Below, in pieces: positions 16,497-25,247 of a stretch of DNA of 64,000 nucleotides (position 1 is its first letter; each line of letters begins with the position of its first letter). The notes beneath the pieces are model-generated. The model was not told the origin of the DNA. It saw nothing but the letters and a program-made list of their open reading frames with translations, and made no database searches. The translations under genes were made by a program, and so were the position numbers. Source of the DNA: Microbacterium sp. APC 3901 (GTDB lineage: Bacteria > Actinomycetota > Actinomycetes > Actinomycetales > Microbacteriaceae); contig NZ_JASDCU010000012.1 in assembly GCF_030407765.1 (NCBI RefSeq), positions 62,001 through 126,000 of the forward strand, written 5' to 3'.

Positions 16497-16678
16497 CGCG
16501 GAGCCATCTCGTCGCCTGCGCCGGAAAGAACTGGCTGCGCCCGGCGAATGAGCCTCGACCGGATGCAGAACGGCCGGATCTACGTGACAGCCGGCGCGCC
16601 GTCAGGTGGGCCGTCTGCAGCAAGTCAACCCCGCCGACCGTTCTCTCCTTTCCGCACGACACGTGTCACTGTGGACTG

Positions 16679-17611
16679 ATGAGACCAGACGCGCGAAGCT
16701 ACGACCTCGACGATCTCCGGCGGAGGGTCATGCACGAGCAGGGTGGAGCGGTGGATGACAGCATCCCCGAACTGGCCGACGCAGACGTCGACCTGTGCGC
16801 GCTGGCGCTGGTGCTGCCGGATGGGACGATCCGCACCAGCGCTCAGACGGCGGTGCCGTTCAGTGTGCAGTCGGCGGTCAAGCCGTTCCTCTTCGCCCTG
16901 GCGCTGCTCGACACCCGGGGCGAGGCGCTCGACCTCGTCGGCATCGAACCGACAGGGGAGGCCTTCGACGCGATCAAGCTCGAGAGTGGCACCGGCCGTC
17001 CGCCGAACCCGATGGTCAACGCAGGCGCGCTGCTCACGGCATCGCTCGTCGACGGAGGGACCGTGGACGAGCGCGACGAGCGGATCCTTCGGGGGCTGTC
17101 GGCCTTCGCAGGGCGGCGTCTCGAGGTCGATGAGAGCGTCGCGCGGAACGAGCATCTGCTCGGTGACCGCAACCATGCGCTCGCCCACCTCATGCGTGCC
17201 GAGGAGACCCTGCACGTCAGCGCTGACGACGCCGTCGCCGTCTATGCGCGGGCGTGCGCCGTGCTGGTCGACGCAGAGGCGCTCGCTGTCATGGGTGCGA
17301 CTCTTGCCTTCGGGGGAGTGAACCCGGTGTCGGGGGAGCGCGTCGTCCCGCAGAGGGTGGCTCGTGACGTCATCTCGGTCATGGCGACCTGCGGTGTGTA
17401 CGACGGTTCCGGGCGGTGGATGCGCGAGGTCGGCATCCCGGCGAAGTCGAGTGTGTCCGGCGCGATCGTGCTCTCGGCGCCCGGTCGACTCGGCGCGGCG
17501 GTCGTCAGCCCGCCTCTCGACGAGCAGGGCACGAGCGTGCGTGGACGAGCGGCGTGCGATGCGCTGAGCGTCGAGCTCGACCTGCACGCGTTCGGGACAG
17601 CGGCGAGCTGA
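16679..17611 (+). CDS. glsA: Glutaminase
   Basis: The 310-residue protein is a serine-dependent glutaminase with the beta-lactamase-like fold, converting glutamine to glutamate and ammonia in the cytoplasm. It has the S-x-x-K catalytic pair in FSVQSAVKPF (S65, K68), the PPNPMVNAGAL segment with the conserved Asn, and a C-terminal region (IPAKSSVSGAIVLSAPGRLGAAVVSPPLDEQGTSVRG) matching the family. The frame is open far upstream across the end of the ATPase gene, but the ATG at 16679 gives the normal length. The 182 bp upstream hold no other gene. It converges on the NIPSNAP gene. Confidence 0.9.
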   Translation: MRPDARSYDLDDLRRRVMHEQGGAVDDSIPELADADVDLCALALVLPDGTIRTSAQTAVPFSVQSAVKPFLFALALLDTRGEALDLVGIEPTGEAFDAIKLESGTGRPPNPMVNAGALLTASLVDGGTVDERDERILRGLSAFAGRRLEVDESVARNEHLLGDRNHALAHLMRAEETLHVSADDAVAVYARACAVLVDAEALAVMGATLAFGGVNPVSGERVVPQRVARDVISVMATCGVYDGSGRWMREVGIPAKSSVSGAIVLSAPGRLGAAVVSPPLDEQGTSVRGRAACDALSVELDLHAFGTAAS

Positions 17612-17626
17612 GGAGATGCTCCTCAG
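17608..17626. terminator. Hairpin spanning two convergent stop codons
   Basis: CTGAGGAG-ATG-CTCCTCAG is a perfect 8-bp stem with a 3-base centre. It contains part of the stop codon of the glutaminase gene and that of the convergent NIPSNAP gene, which are 11 bp apart. No T-tract is present on either side, so termination would be weak or factor-assisted. Confidence 0.4.
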
Positions 17627-17940
17627 TCGGCGTCGGCGGAGAAGACGGGGCTGAGGAAGCGGCGCTCGTAACGGCGGATGCACTGCGTTCGGCGTGCCAG
17701 GTCGAACGCCTCGATGCATTCGGGGTCGGTCTTCGAGGCTGTGCGGTAGACCTCGTACTCAGCCAGGGAGGGGAACGTGAACAGGGCGAACGCTTCGTCG
17801 CTGTCGCCCTCGCTCGGCAGGAAATAGCCGTGGTGGGTTCCCCCGTGCTTCGCCACCAGCCGGATCCACGCGCGCCCGTACTCGGTGAAGTCGTCGAGCT
17901 TGTCGGGGTCGATCTCGTAGCGCAGATGAATCGTGATCAT
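17623..17940 (-). CDS. NIPSNAP-like dimeric alpha/beta-barrel protein
   Basis: The 105-residue protein has the NIPSNAP/ABM ferredoxin-like pattern: MITIHLRYEIDPDKLDDFTEYGRAWIRLVAKHGGTHHGYFLP, then FALFTFPSLAEYEVYR. Family members are small dimeric proteins, some of them monooxygenase-like; the function is not known here. Two in-frame ATGs exist (17949 and 17940). The GGGAGG ribosome binding site abuts the first but stands 9 bases before the second, so 17940 is the better start. Confidence 0.8.
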   Translation of the reverse strand: MITIHLRYEIDPDKLDDFTEYGRAWIRLVAKHGGTHHGYFLPSEGDSDEAFALFTFPSLAEYEVYRTASKTDPECIEAFDLARRTQCIRRYERRFLSPVFSADAD

Positions 17941-18020
17941 GTCGTTCATCCTCCCAGAGGGCTGAGGTCGCTTCACGCGCCGTTCGGCGTCGTGCCGAGC
18001 CCCGGCGTGAGTCGCGAAGG

Positions 18021-18026
18021 TACGCT
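18021..18026 (+). promoter_or_regulatory. Leaderless -10 box of the BLUF operon
   Basis: TACGCT, then 6 bases (GAAGGC), then the ATG at 18033. Confidence 0.5.
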
Positions 18027-18032
18027 GAAGGC

Positions 18033-18251
18033 ATGGGTGATCAATCGCCGCTCGCGTCTCGACCCCTGTGGGCGAGCGTGGCCGACGGCTTCTACGTGGG
18101 CAGCCGGGACGGCTCCTTCCTCGGCTACGTCGATCGTCAGGCGGATGGAATGTGGCGTGCGTTCGATGCCGTCTCGCGCTCGATCGGCGATTTTGCAGAC
18201 CACCACCGAGCGATGGCCGCGGTGACGACTCGGGAAGGGGAAGCCGGATGA
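18033..18251 (+). CDS. Hypothetical 72-residue protein coupled to the BLUF gene
   Basis: I recognise no family. The protein reads as a small soluble domain: WASVADGFYVGSRDGSFLGYVDR suggests a short beta-sheet, and AFDAVSRSIGDFADHHRAM suggests a helix. The ATG follows a TANNNT box by 6 bases. Its stop codon overlaps the start of the BLUF gene by 4 bp (ATGA), so the two are translated together and may interact. The sequence pattern and coupling make a real gene likely despite the size. Confidence 0.65.
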   Translation: MGDQSPLASRPLWASVADGFYVGSRDGSFLGYVDRQADGMWRAFDAVSRSIGDFADHHRAMAAVTTREGEAG

Positions 18252-18691
18252 CCGCCGAGCACGCACTCGTCTCGCTCGTCTACTGCAGCAGCGCGACGCA
18301 CCCGTTCGGCGAACAGGAGCTCGCTGACCTGCTCGCGCTGAGCCGCGCCCGGAACAGCGCTCGTGACATCACCGGCATGCTGCTCTACCGAGGCGGCGAG
18401 TTCGTCCAGATCCTGGAGGGAACCAGGTCGGACGTGGAGAGCCTGATGGAGATCATCGGCCGGGATCCCCGTCACGAGGACGTGCGTGTGCTGATCGAGG
18501 AGCCGCTGCACGAACGGCGCTTCGCCGAGTGGACGATGGGCTATCAGTCGCTCGTGGCCGCGGAGCCGAAGATGCTGACCGGCTATCGCGATTCCTTCGA
18601 CGATCTCCGGGTGGGAGACCATGACATGATCGGGCGGGCGATCATGGAGCTCACTCTGTGGTTCCGCGTGCGGGAGTCCGCCACGCGGTAG
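18248..18691 (+). CDS. BLUF-domain blue-light photoreceptor
   Basis: The 147-residue protein is a stand-alone BLUF domain with a short C-terminal helical extension. The flavin-site residues are in place: Tyr12 (SLVYCS), Asn36 (ARNSARDITGMLLY), Gln54 (EFVQILEG), Trp95 and Met97 (FAEWTMGY). BLUF proteins bind FAD and change the hydrogen bonding of the Gln on blue light. No output domain is fused, so signalling would require a partner. The coupled 72-residue protein is the obvious candidate, which is inference. Confidence 0.9.
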   Translation: MTAEHALVSLVYCSSATHPFGEQELADLLALSRARNSARDITGMLLYRGGEFVQILEGTRSDVESLMEIIGRDPRHEDVRVLIEEPLHERRFAEWTMGYQSLVAAEPKMLTGYRDSFDDLRVGDHDMIGRAIMELTLWFRVRESATR

Positions 18692-18770
18692 TCGCGAGCC
18701 CGTTCGCTCGGGCGCCTTGCCCGACGGCCCCGCGCGACGCCAGCTCTCACGTTCTCCGGATGTAGACCCT

Positions 18771-18836
18771 GGTACTGCCTCAGTGCCGTGGTCAGGACTG
18801 CAGCCCGATGTGCCCGCGCGCCGTGCTTCGTAGCGT
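18771..18836 (+). promoter_or_regulatory. Probable control region of the ABC exporter/two-component operon
   Basis: GGTACTG (18771-18777) and CAGTGCC (18781-18787) form a near-perfect inverted repeat. TAGCGT at 18831-18836 could be a -10 box about 23 bases before the ATG at 18860. The response regulator encoded in the operon is a candidate ligand. No good -35 is visible. Confidence 0.3.
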
Positions 18837-18859
18837 CGAAGGCGAACGAAAGGCGCGAC

Positions 18860-19792
18860 ATGATTCGAGTTCAGTCTCTGACGAAGCACTACGGCGAGAA
18901 GGTGGCCGTGAACGGCATCGACTTCACCGTCGAACCGGGCACGGTCACCGGATTCCTGGGGCCCAACGGGGCCGGCAAGTCCACCACCATGCGGATGATC
19001 GTCGGCTTGGACCGGCCGACCGCAGGCACCGCGGAGGTCAACGGTCGGGCCTACGGGGATCTGCCCGCACCGCTGCGCGAGGTCGGCGTTCTGCTCGATG
19101 CGCGTTCGGCGCACAGACGCCGAACCGCCTATAAGCATCTGCGGGCGATCGCGGCCACTCACGCCATCGGCGCCGCCCGCGTGCGTGAGGTGATCGAGAT
19201 CGCGGGACTGGATGCTGTGGCGGACAGGCGGGTCGGCGGATTCTCGCTCGGCATGAACCAGCGGCTGGGGATCGCCGCGGGTCTGCTCGGGGACCCGCAG
19301 ACGATCATCCTCGACGAGCCGGTGAACGGCCTCGACCCCGACGGCATCCTGTGGATCCGGGGACTACTGCGACAGCTTGCGGGGGAGGGAAAGACCGTGC
19401 TGCTCTCGTCGCATCTGATGAGCGAGATGACCCAGACGGCCGACCATCTGCTGGTCATCGGCCGAGGGACGATTCTGGCCGACGGGCCTCTGCACGACGT
19501 GGTCGCGGGTGTGACCCGGTCCGTGGTGCGCGTGCGGACCAGAGAGGTCGAGCGACTCATGAGCACCCTCGCGGGCCCTCAGGTCACCATGACGACGCAC
19601 CCGGATGGCGCGGTCGAGATCGACGGCGTCGCCGCCGAGGAGGTGGCGCGTGCCGCGGCGGACGCAGGCGTCGTGCTCTACGAGATCGCCACCGTCGAGG
19701 GCTCGCTCGAAGACGCCTACCTCGCCCTCACCGCTCACGACACCGAATACCGCGCGACCGCGCAGGACGCCACCGAAGGAGTCGGACGATGA
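18860..19792 (+). CDS. ABC transporter ATP-binding protein
   Basis: The 310-residue protein has Walker A GPNGAGKST (34-42), the signature segment FSLGMNQRLG, Walker B TIILDEPVNGLDP, and a C-terminal extension typical of DrrA/BcrA-type exporters. It should drive export of a drug, peptide or lipid through the permease encoded next. GAAAGG precedes the ATG. The stop codon overlaps the permease start (ATGA). The full operon, ATPase-permease-kinase-regulator, matches actinobacterial self-regulated exporters that respond to envelope-active compounds. Confidence 0.92.
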   Translation: MIRVQSLTKHYGEKVAVNGIDFTVEPGTVTGFLGPNGAGKSTTMRMIVGLDRPTAGTAEVNGRAYGDLPAPLREVGVLLDARSAHRRRTAYKHLRAIAATHAIGAARVREVIEIAGLDAVADRRVGGFSLGMNQRLGIAAGLLGDPQTIILDEPVNGLDPDGILWIRGLLRQLAGEGKTVLLSSHLMSEMTQTADHLLVIGRGTILADGPLHDVVAGVTRSVVRVRTREVERLMSTLAGPQVTMTTHPDGAVEIDGVAAEEVARAAADAGVVLYEIATVEGSLEDAYLALTAHDTEYRATAQDATEGVGR

Positions 19793-20631
19793 CCCTCACC
19801 ACGAGTCCCCGACGAGCGGATGCGCGCACTCGCCGCCCCGCGTTCGCCCACGTACTGCGGTCGGAGTGGATCAAGCTGTTCAGTCTGCCCTCCTCCGTGC
19901 TCGCCCTCGCGGCGATCTTCGTCATCGGGGTCGGCGGCAGCCTGTTCCTCGGCGCGACGCTCGAGTCATCGGGTGCGCCGTCGGTGCTTCTGGTCGAGCG
20001 CACCATGGCCGACGTCACGGTGCCGACCATCGTCCTCGGTCAGATCATCGCCGGTATCCTCGGAGTCATGCTGATCGGCGCCGAATACGCATCGGGCTCG
20101 GTTCAGCCCACGTTCGTCGCGGTGCCCGACCGGTTGCGCGTCCTGGGCGCGAAGGCGGTCGTGGCGTTCGCCACCGTCACTGCGACCGCCCTCATCACGG
20201 TGTTCAGCGCCTGGGTGCTCACCACGCCGATCTATGCGCAGTTCGGTCTCGCGGCACCGCTCACCGCACCCGGAGTCGTGCTCGCTCTGCTCAGCTCGGC
20301 GGGGTACCTCGGACTCTGCGCACTGTTCGGGGTGGGCATCGGGGCGCTCGTGCGATCGACGACCGCGGGAGCGATCATCGTCTTCCTGGCCACACTGCTG
20401 CTCCCCGTGCTGACCTCGCTGCTTCCGTACGGGCTGCTCTCCCGCGCTCTGCGTATCGCCCAGCTGGGCAACGCGGGCGATGCGATGAGCCGGGTCGGCG
20501 CGGACGGCGGTCCGTTCCTCGACCTGTGGAGTGGCCACATCAGCGTGGGTGCCGGCTGGCTGATCGCGTCGGTCTGGGCGGCGATCGCGCTCACCGCGGG
20601 CGCGATCGCACTGCGCAAGAGAGACGTATGA
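19789..20631 (+). CDS. ABC exporter permease
   Basis: The 280-residue protein has an N-terminal cytoplasmic tail, then about six membrane helices (the first at LPSSVLALAAIFVIGVGGSLF) with a long extracellular loop between the first two, the ABC2-membrane layout. It pairs with the ATPase upstream (4-bp overlap) and overlaps the kinase gene downstream by 4 bp. Confidence 0.9.
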   Translation: MTLTTSPRRADARTRRPAFAHVLRSEWIKLFSLPSSVLALAAIFVIGVGGSLFLGATLESSGAPSVLLVERTMADVTVPTIVLGQIIAGILGVMLIGAEYASGSVQPTFVAVPDRLRVLGAKAVVAFATVTATALITVFSAWVLTTPIYAQFGLAAPLTAPGVVLALLSSAGYLGLCALFGVGIGALVRSTTAGAIIVFLATLLLPVLTSLLPYGLLSRALRIAQLGNAGDAMSRVGADGGPFLDLWSGHISVGAGWLIASVWAAIALTAGAIALRKRDV

Positions 20632-21824
20632 CACCGCGGCGATCCGACCTCGTGGCTCTCGGGGCGTACTCGGCAGCCTCGCTGGCCCTCGGGTACCTGT
20701 CGCTGGAGTCGTCGCTGACCACACCCGCGTGGGCGCTCGTGGCGCTGTTCGTCGTCGGCATCGCGATGATCTTCGTCTCGCGCCGGCATCCTCTCGTGGC
20801 TTTCATCGCCGTGCTCGTCCTGCTCCCGCTGTCGTTCGCCGGCGGATCAGGCGCCGAAGCGGTGCTCGCGGTCGCGGCCCTGTACCGGTGCGGGGTCGAC
20901 CTCCGGCCGCGGCAGGCGTGGACGGCGTTCGCCGCGGCCGCGATAGGGGGCACGCTCGCTGCGCTGGTGCTGTCGATTCGAGTGCGCCTCGGTCCGCCGC
21001 TGCTCGGGCTCGCGCCGCGAGCGGACCTCGACGCCTGGCCCCTTGACTGGCTCGGCCTCACCACAGTCGTTGTCGGGGTCTCGCTGATGTCGACGCTCGT
21101 CGGGCTCAATGTGGGCCACCGACGGCGTGAGCTCCGTGGACTCGAGGAGCGGGCGGAGCAGATGCGCCGCGAGCGCGACCATGAGGCGCACATCGCCGCC
21201 GCGCTCGAGCGTGAGCGGATCGCACGGGAGATGCACGACGTGATCGCCCACAGCCTCGCCGTGATGGTCGCGGTCGCCGACGGGGCGCAGGCCTCCGCAG
21301 CCGCTCGGCCAGAGGAATCCCGCCGGGCGATCGGGCGGGTCGCTGAGACCGGGCGCCGGACTCTCGTCGAGATGCGGCGCCTGCTGACGACGGTTCGCGG
21401 CGAGGGCGACTCGGTCGACTCGGTCGACCGTCAGCCGACGCAGGCGACCATGGAGCGCATTCCGTCTCTCGTCGAAGAGTCGCGGATCGCGGGTCTGCCG
21501 GTTCGATTCGAGCAGACGGGCGTCATCGACGCCGATGCCGTGGTGGGGCTGACGGTCTATCGCATCGCGCAGGAGTCGTTGACGAACGTCCTGCGGCACG
21601 CGCGCGACGTGCAGGATGTCGTGGTGAGGATCAGCATCACGGACGAGGACGTGTCGATCCTCGTGGAGGACCGGTCGGCGCCGGCTCCACCGATCCTCGA
21701 CCCGGGCCGCGGCCTGGTCGGCATCCGCGAACGCGCCGCGTTCTACGACGGGCACGTCGAGGCCGGGCCCCGACCGGGCGGAGGCTGGCGCGTGTTCGTA
21801 AGACTGCAGACGGAGAAACGATGA
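20628..21824 (+). CDS. Sensor histidine kinase (NarL/DesK-type)
   Basis: The 398-residue protein has four to six N-terminal membrane helices, a short coiled linker (RRRELRGLEERAEQMRRERDHEAHIAAALE), the HisKA_3 phosphoacceptor ERERIAREMHDVIAHSLAVM (H203) and a HATPase_c domain (QESLTNVLRHARD; GRGLVGIRERAAFY). The sensor part has almost no extracellular domain, typical of intramembrane-sensing kinases that monitor an adjacent ABC exporter. It overlaps the permease and regulator genes by 4 bp each. Confidence 0.92.
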   Translation: MTPRRSDLVALGAYSAASLALGYLSLESSLTTPAWALVALFVVGIAMIFVSRRHPLVAFIAVLVLLPLSFAGGSGAEAVLAVAALYRCGVDLRPRQAWTAFAAAAIGGTLAALVLSIRVRLGPPLLGLAPRADLDAWPLDWLGLTTVVVGVSLMSTLVGLNVGHRRRELRGLEERAEQMRRERDHEAHIAAALERERIAREMHDVIAHSLAVMVAVADGAQASAAARPEESRRAIGRVAETGRRTLVEMRRLLTTVRGEGDSVDSVDRQPTQATMERIPSLVEESRIAGLPVRFEQTGVIDADAVVGLTVYRIAQESLTNVLRHARDVQDVVVRISITDEDVSILVEDRSAPAPPILDPGRGLVGIRERAAFYDGHVEAGPRPGGGWRVFVRLQTEKR

Positions 21825-22510
21825 CGGCCCCCGATGCCCACGCCGCTCGCATCCGCGTGCTGATCGCTGACGATCAGGAGCTGGTCCGCTATGGGCTACG
21901 TCTCGTGCTCGAGGCCGAGGATGACATCCGCGTCGTGGGCGAAGCCTCCGATGGAGCGTCAGCCGTCGACGCCGCGATCGCGCTGGGGCCTGACGTGATC
22001 CTGATGGATGTGCGCATGCCCGGCAAGGACGGCATCGAGGCGACGCGCGATCTCACCGCACGGCTGCAACGAACCCGGGTGCTCGTGCTGACCACCTATG
22101 ACCTCGACGAGTTCGCCTTCGGGGCGCTGCAGGCCGGAGCCGCGGGGTTTCTGCTCAAGAACACGCGACCGGCCGAGCTCGTCGCCGCGATCCGCACGGT
22201 CGCGACGGGTGACGCCGTTGTCGCTCCCCGGATCACCTCGAAGCTCATCGAAGTCGCCCTGCCATACCTGGCCCCCCGCACCCACCAGGTTCAGGACGAT
22301 ACCCTCTCGGTGCTGACCGACCGGGAACGCGACGTCTTCGTGCACATCGGGCGCGGCCTCACTAACGCCGAGATCGCGAAGGCCATGCACCTGAGCGAAT
22401 CCACTATCAAGGCACACTTCGGCCGCATCCTCGTGAAGCTCGGCCTGCCCCACCGCGTGCAAGCGGTCATCCTGGCGTACGAACTCGGCGTCGTCGGACC
22501 CACGGGTTAG
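21821..22510 (+). CDS. NarL/FixJ-type response regulator
   Basis: The 229-residue protein has a receiver domain with the phosphoacceptor D63 (VILMDVRMPGKDG), the acidic pair D17-D18 (LIADDQE) and the conserved Lys (FLLKNTRP). A LuxR-type helix-turn-helix follows (LTDRERDVFVHIGRGLTNAEIAKAMHLSESTIKAHFGRILVKL). It is the cognate partner of the kinase and probably activates its own exporter operon. Confidence 0.93.
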   Translation: MTAPDAHAARIRVLIADDQELVRYGLRLVLEAEDDIRVVGEASDGASAVDAAIALGPDVILMDVRMPGKDGIEATRDLTARLQRTRVLVLTTYDLDEFAFGALQAGAAGFLLKNTRPAELVAAIRTVATGDAVVAPRITSKLIEVALPYLAPRTHQVQDDTLSVLTDRERDVFVHIGRGLTNAEIAKAMHLSESTIKAHFGRILVKLGLPHRVQAVILAYELGVVGPTG

Positions 22511-22602
22511 CGACCCTCCGCGCAAACCCCGCGCATCTTCGCAGACTCGCTGCGGAGTGTCCACCACTGCCGTGCGGCCCCGTTCGTTGCAAGACTCGGC
22601 GC

Positions 22603-23568
22603 ATGGTCTTCATCGGATTTCATGCCTCGCACGAGCAGATCGCACCGAGCGCGCTTCTCGACGCGGTGATCGCGGCCGAGCGCGCGGGCTTCGACGGAGC
22701 GATGTGCTCCGACCACCTCGCGCCGTGGACCAGGGCCCAGGGCGAGTCGGGTTTCGCGCTGAGCTGGATCGCGGCCGCGCTCGCCTGCACGGAGTTCTCG
22801 ATCGGGATGGTCAATGCTCCGGGGCAGCGCTACCACCCGGTGATGATCGCTCAGGCGTTCGCGACCCTCGAGGAGATGTTCCCGGGTCGTTTCTGGGCGG
22901 CGATGGGCAGTGGGGAGGCGGTCAACGAGCACGTGACGGGCGACGGATGGCCGGCCAAGCAGATCCGCAATGAACGACTGCGCGAGAGCGTCGACGTGAT
23001 CCGCCGGCTGATCTATGGCGAGGAGGTCGATCACGACGGCCTGGTGAGCGTGCACCGAGCACGAGTGTGGAGCAGGCCGGCCGAGCCGCCGCCCCTCTTC
23101 GCGACAGCGGTGAGCGCCGAGACCGCGGGATGGGCGGCGTCATGGGCGCAGGGCCTGGCGACGGTGGCCCAGGAGCCGGCCGCGCTCCAGCGGGTCGTCG
23201 ATGCCTATCGTTCCGCCGGGGGCACGGGCCCCTGCATCCTGCAGGTGCACGTCAGCCTCGCGGAGAGCGACGAGGCCGCGTTCGCGATCGCGCGCGAGCA
23301 GTGGACCAACGGCCTGCTCTCACCCCCGGAGACGTGGGATCTCGAGCAGCCCGAGGACTTCGAGGCGGCGGTGGCGGGCCTCGACAAGGACGAGCTGCGA
23401 AAGGCCGTGCTGGTCGACCACGATGCCACTGCGTTGGCCGGCCGCGTCGCCGACCTCGCGGAGATCGGATTCGATCGCGTGTACCTGCACCACGTGGGCA
23501 CCGAGCAGTCGTACTTTCTCGCCGCCGCCGGATCCGAGCTCATCCCCGCACTGAAGGAGCGACTGTGA
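22603..23568 (+). CDS. Luciferase-like flavin oxidoreductase (probable non-F420 type)
   Basis: The 321-residue protein is a bacterial-luciferase-family (LLM) TIM barrel: FIGFHASHEQIAPSALLDAVIAAERAGFDGAMCSDHLAPW, and GRFWAAMGSGEAVNEHVTG, near the flavin site. Its length and HASHEQ opening resemble the TIGR03885 subfamily, proposed to use a cofactor other than F420. The GH13 gene overlaps its stop codon (GTGA), a pairing I recall for this subfamily. AAGACT 6 bases before the ATG is a poor match to the leaderless box. The substrate is unknown. Confidence 0.82.
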   Translation: MVFIGFHASHEQIAPSALLDAVIAAERAGFDGAMCSDHLAPWTRAQGESGFALSWIAAALACTEFSIGMVNAPGQRYHPVMIAQAFATLEEMFPGRFWAAMGSGEAVNEHVTGDGWPAKQIRNERLRESVDVIRRLIYGEEVDHDGLVSVHRARVWSRPAEPPPLFATAVSAETAGWAASWAQGLATVAQEPAALQRVVDAYRSAGGTGPCILQVHVSLAESDEAAFAIAREQWTNGLLSPPETWDLEQPEDFEAAVAGLDKDELRKAVLVDHDATALAGRVADLAEIGFDRVYLHHVGTEQSYFLAAAGSELIPALKERL

Positions 23569-25229
23569 AGATCACCGATACGAGCGACCTCTGGTGGAAG
23601 ACCGCGGTCGTCTACTGCCTCGACGTCGAGACCTTCCTCGACTCGAACGGCGACGGGGTCGGCGATCTGCAGGGCCTCGCGCAGCGGATCGACTATCTGT
23701 CGCAGCTCGGCGTCACCTGCCTGTGGCTGATGCCCTTCTACCCGAGCCCCGACCGTGACGACGGCTACGACGTCAGCGACTTCTACGGTGTCGATCCGCG
23801 TCTCGGCAGCCACGGCGACTTCGTCGAGGTGATCCGCACCGCGCGCGATCGGGGGATGCGGGTCATCGTCGACCTCGTCATCAATCACACCTCCGACCGG
23901 CATCCGTGGTTCCTCGCCGCCAAGCGCAGCGTCGACTCGCCCTACCGGGACTACTACGTCTGGCGCGACGACGCTCCTCCGAAAGGCCAGAAGAATGCCG
24001 TCTTCCCCGGCCAGGCGAACGGCATCTGGGGCAAGGACGAGAAGTCGGGTCAGTGGTATCAGCACAGCTTCTACGAGCACCAGCCCGACCTGAACATCGC
24101 CAACCCTCGCGTGCGCGACGAGATCGCCAAAGTCATCGGGTTCTGGTTGCAGCTGGGCATCTCGGGCTTCCGCGTCGACGCGGTGCCGTTCCTCCTCGAG
24201 ATCCCCGAGGGCGCAGGCATCCCGGAGCCGCACGAACTGCTCCGCGACATCCGTCGGTTCCTGCAGCGTCGGTCGAGCGAGGCGATCCTGCTCGGCGAGG
24301 TCAACCTGCCCTACGACGAACAGTCGCAGTACTTCGGAGGCGATGACGGCGATGAGCTCACGATGCAGTTCGACTTCGTCGGGATGCAGTCGCTCTACCT
24401 CTCGTTCGCGCGTAAGGATCCGGCCCCGCTGATCGAGGCGCTGCGCGCCCGCCCCGTGCTCGGCGCCGAGGTGCAGTGGGCGAACTTCCTGCGCAACCAC
24501 GACGAATTGACCCTCGACAAGCTCAGCGACAGCGAGCGGCAGGAGGTGTTCGAGGCGTTCGCGCCCGACGAGCGGCAGCGGGTGTTCGGGCGAGGCATCA
24601 CCCGGCGCCTCCCGCCGATGCTCGACGGCGACCCACGCCGCATCCGCATGGCCTACAGCCTGCTGTTCACCCTGCCCGGCACTCCGGTGCTGTTCTACGG
24701 CGAAGAGATCGGCATGGGCGAGAACATCGAGATCCCGGGCAGGGAGGCGGTGCGGACTCCGATGCAGTGGTCCGACGATCGCAACGGAGGGTTCTCGGAT
24801 GCCGCGCCCAGTCGGCTCGTGGCTCGTCCGCCGTCCGACGGATATGCGCCGGAGCACGTGAACGTCGCCGACCAGCTGGATGACCGCGACTCGCTCCTGT
24901 ACTTCATCCGCGCTCTCGCCTCGAGCTATCGGATCTCCCCGGAACTCGGATGGGGCACGTTCGAGGTCATCGACCAGCCAGCCGAGTCGCTGCTCGTGCA
25001 TTCACTCTCGGCCGACGTCGGCAGGATGATCGCGCTGCACAACTTCGCAGAGGTGCCGGTGACCACCTCGTTCCGGCTGGCCGACGAGCCCGAGGGCACG
25101 ACTCTCGTCGACCTGCTCGAGTCGTCTCGCCTGGCGCTTGACCCGAAGGGGCGTGTGGAACTCGAAGTGCCGGCGTACGGCTACCGCTGGCTTCGTGTGT
25201 CGCGTCCCGGAGACGGTCGAGTGACCTGA
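23565..25229 (+). CDS. GH13 alpha-amylase/trehalose-synthase-like enzyme
   Basis: The 554-residue protein is a GH13 (alpha/beta)8 enzyme most like trehalose synthase and oligo-1,6-glucosidase types. It has the N-terminal WWKTAVVYCLDVETFLDSNGDGVGDLQGL, region I DLVINHTSD, the nucleophile Asp in GFRVDAV, the acid Glu in ILLGEVNLP, and the transition-state Asp in FLRNHDELTLDKL. A small beta-sheet C domain ends the protein. Canonical trehalose synthase opens FYQVLVRSF; the CLDVETF version marks a divergent subgroup. The GTG at 23565 overlaps the previous stop codon and has a GGAG site. It probably acts in the cytoplasm on alpha-glucosides; the exact reaction is not evident. Confidence 0.85.
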   Translation: MKITDTSDLWWKTAVVYCLDVETFLDSNGDGVGDLQGLAQRIDYLSQLGVTCLWLMPFYPSPDRDDGYDVSDFYGVDPRLGSHGDFVEVIRTARDRGMRVIVDLVINHTSDRHPWFLAAKRSVDSPYRDYYVWRDDAPPKGQKNAVFPGQANGIWGKDEKSGQWYQHSFYEHQPDLNIANPRVRDEIAKVIGFWLQLGISGFRVDAVPFLLEIPEGAGIPEPHELLRDIRRFLQRRSSEAILLGEVNLPYDEQSQYFGGDDGDELTMQFDFVGMQSLYLSFARKDPAPLIEALRARPVLGAEVQWANFLRNHDELTLDKLSDSERQEVFEAFAPDERQRVFGRGITRRLPPMLDGDPRRIRMAYSLLFTLPGTPVLFYGEEIGMGENIEIPGREAVRTPMQWSDDRNGGFSDAAPSRLVARPPSDGYAPEHVNVADQLDDRDSLLYFIRALASSYRISPELGWGTFEVIDQPAESLLVHSLSADVGRMIALHNFAEVPVTTSFRLADEPEGTTLVDLLESSRLALDPKGRVELEVPAYGYRWLRVSRPGDGRVT

Positions 25230-25247
25230 GCCTCTGGTCTCTCTGAG

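Noticed and set aside
16667..16672. CACTGT as a leaderless -10 box of glutaminase
   Set aside because: Spacing is right but the box does not match TANNNT.
22591..22596. AAGACT as a leaderless -10 box of the LLM oxidoreductase
   Set aside because: The first T of TANNNT is missing; spacing fits but the match is too weak to claim.
23205..25001. Long minus-strand open frame (about 600 codons) opposite the GH13 gene
   Set aside because: It lies antisense to a clearly conserved enzyme and has an Arg/Glu/Val-rich composition typical of GC-rich antisense frames, with no start signal.
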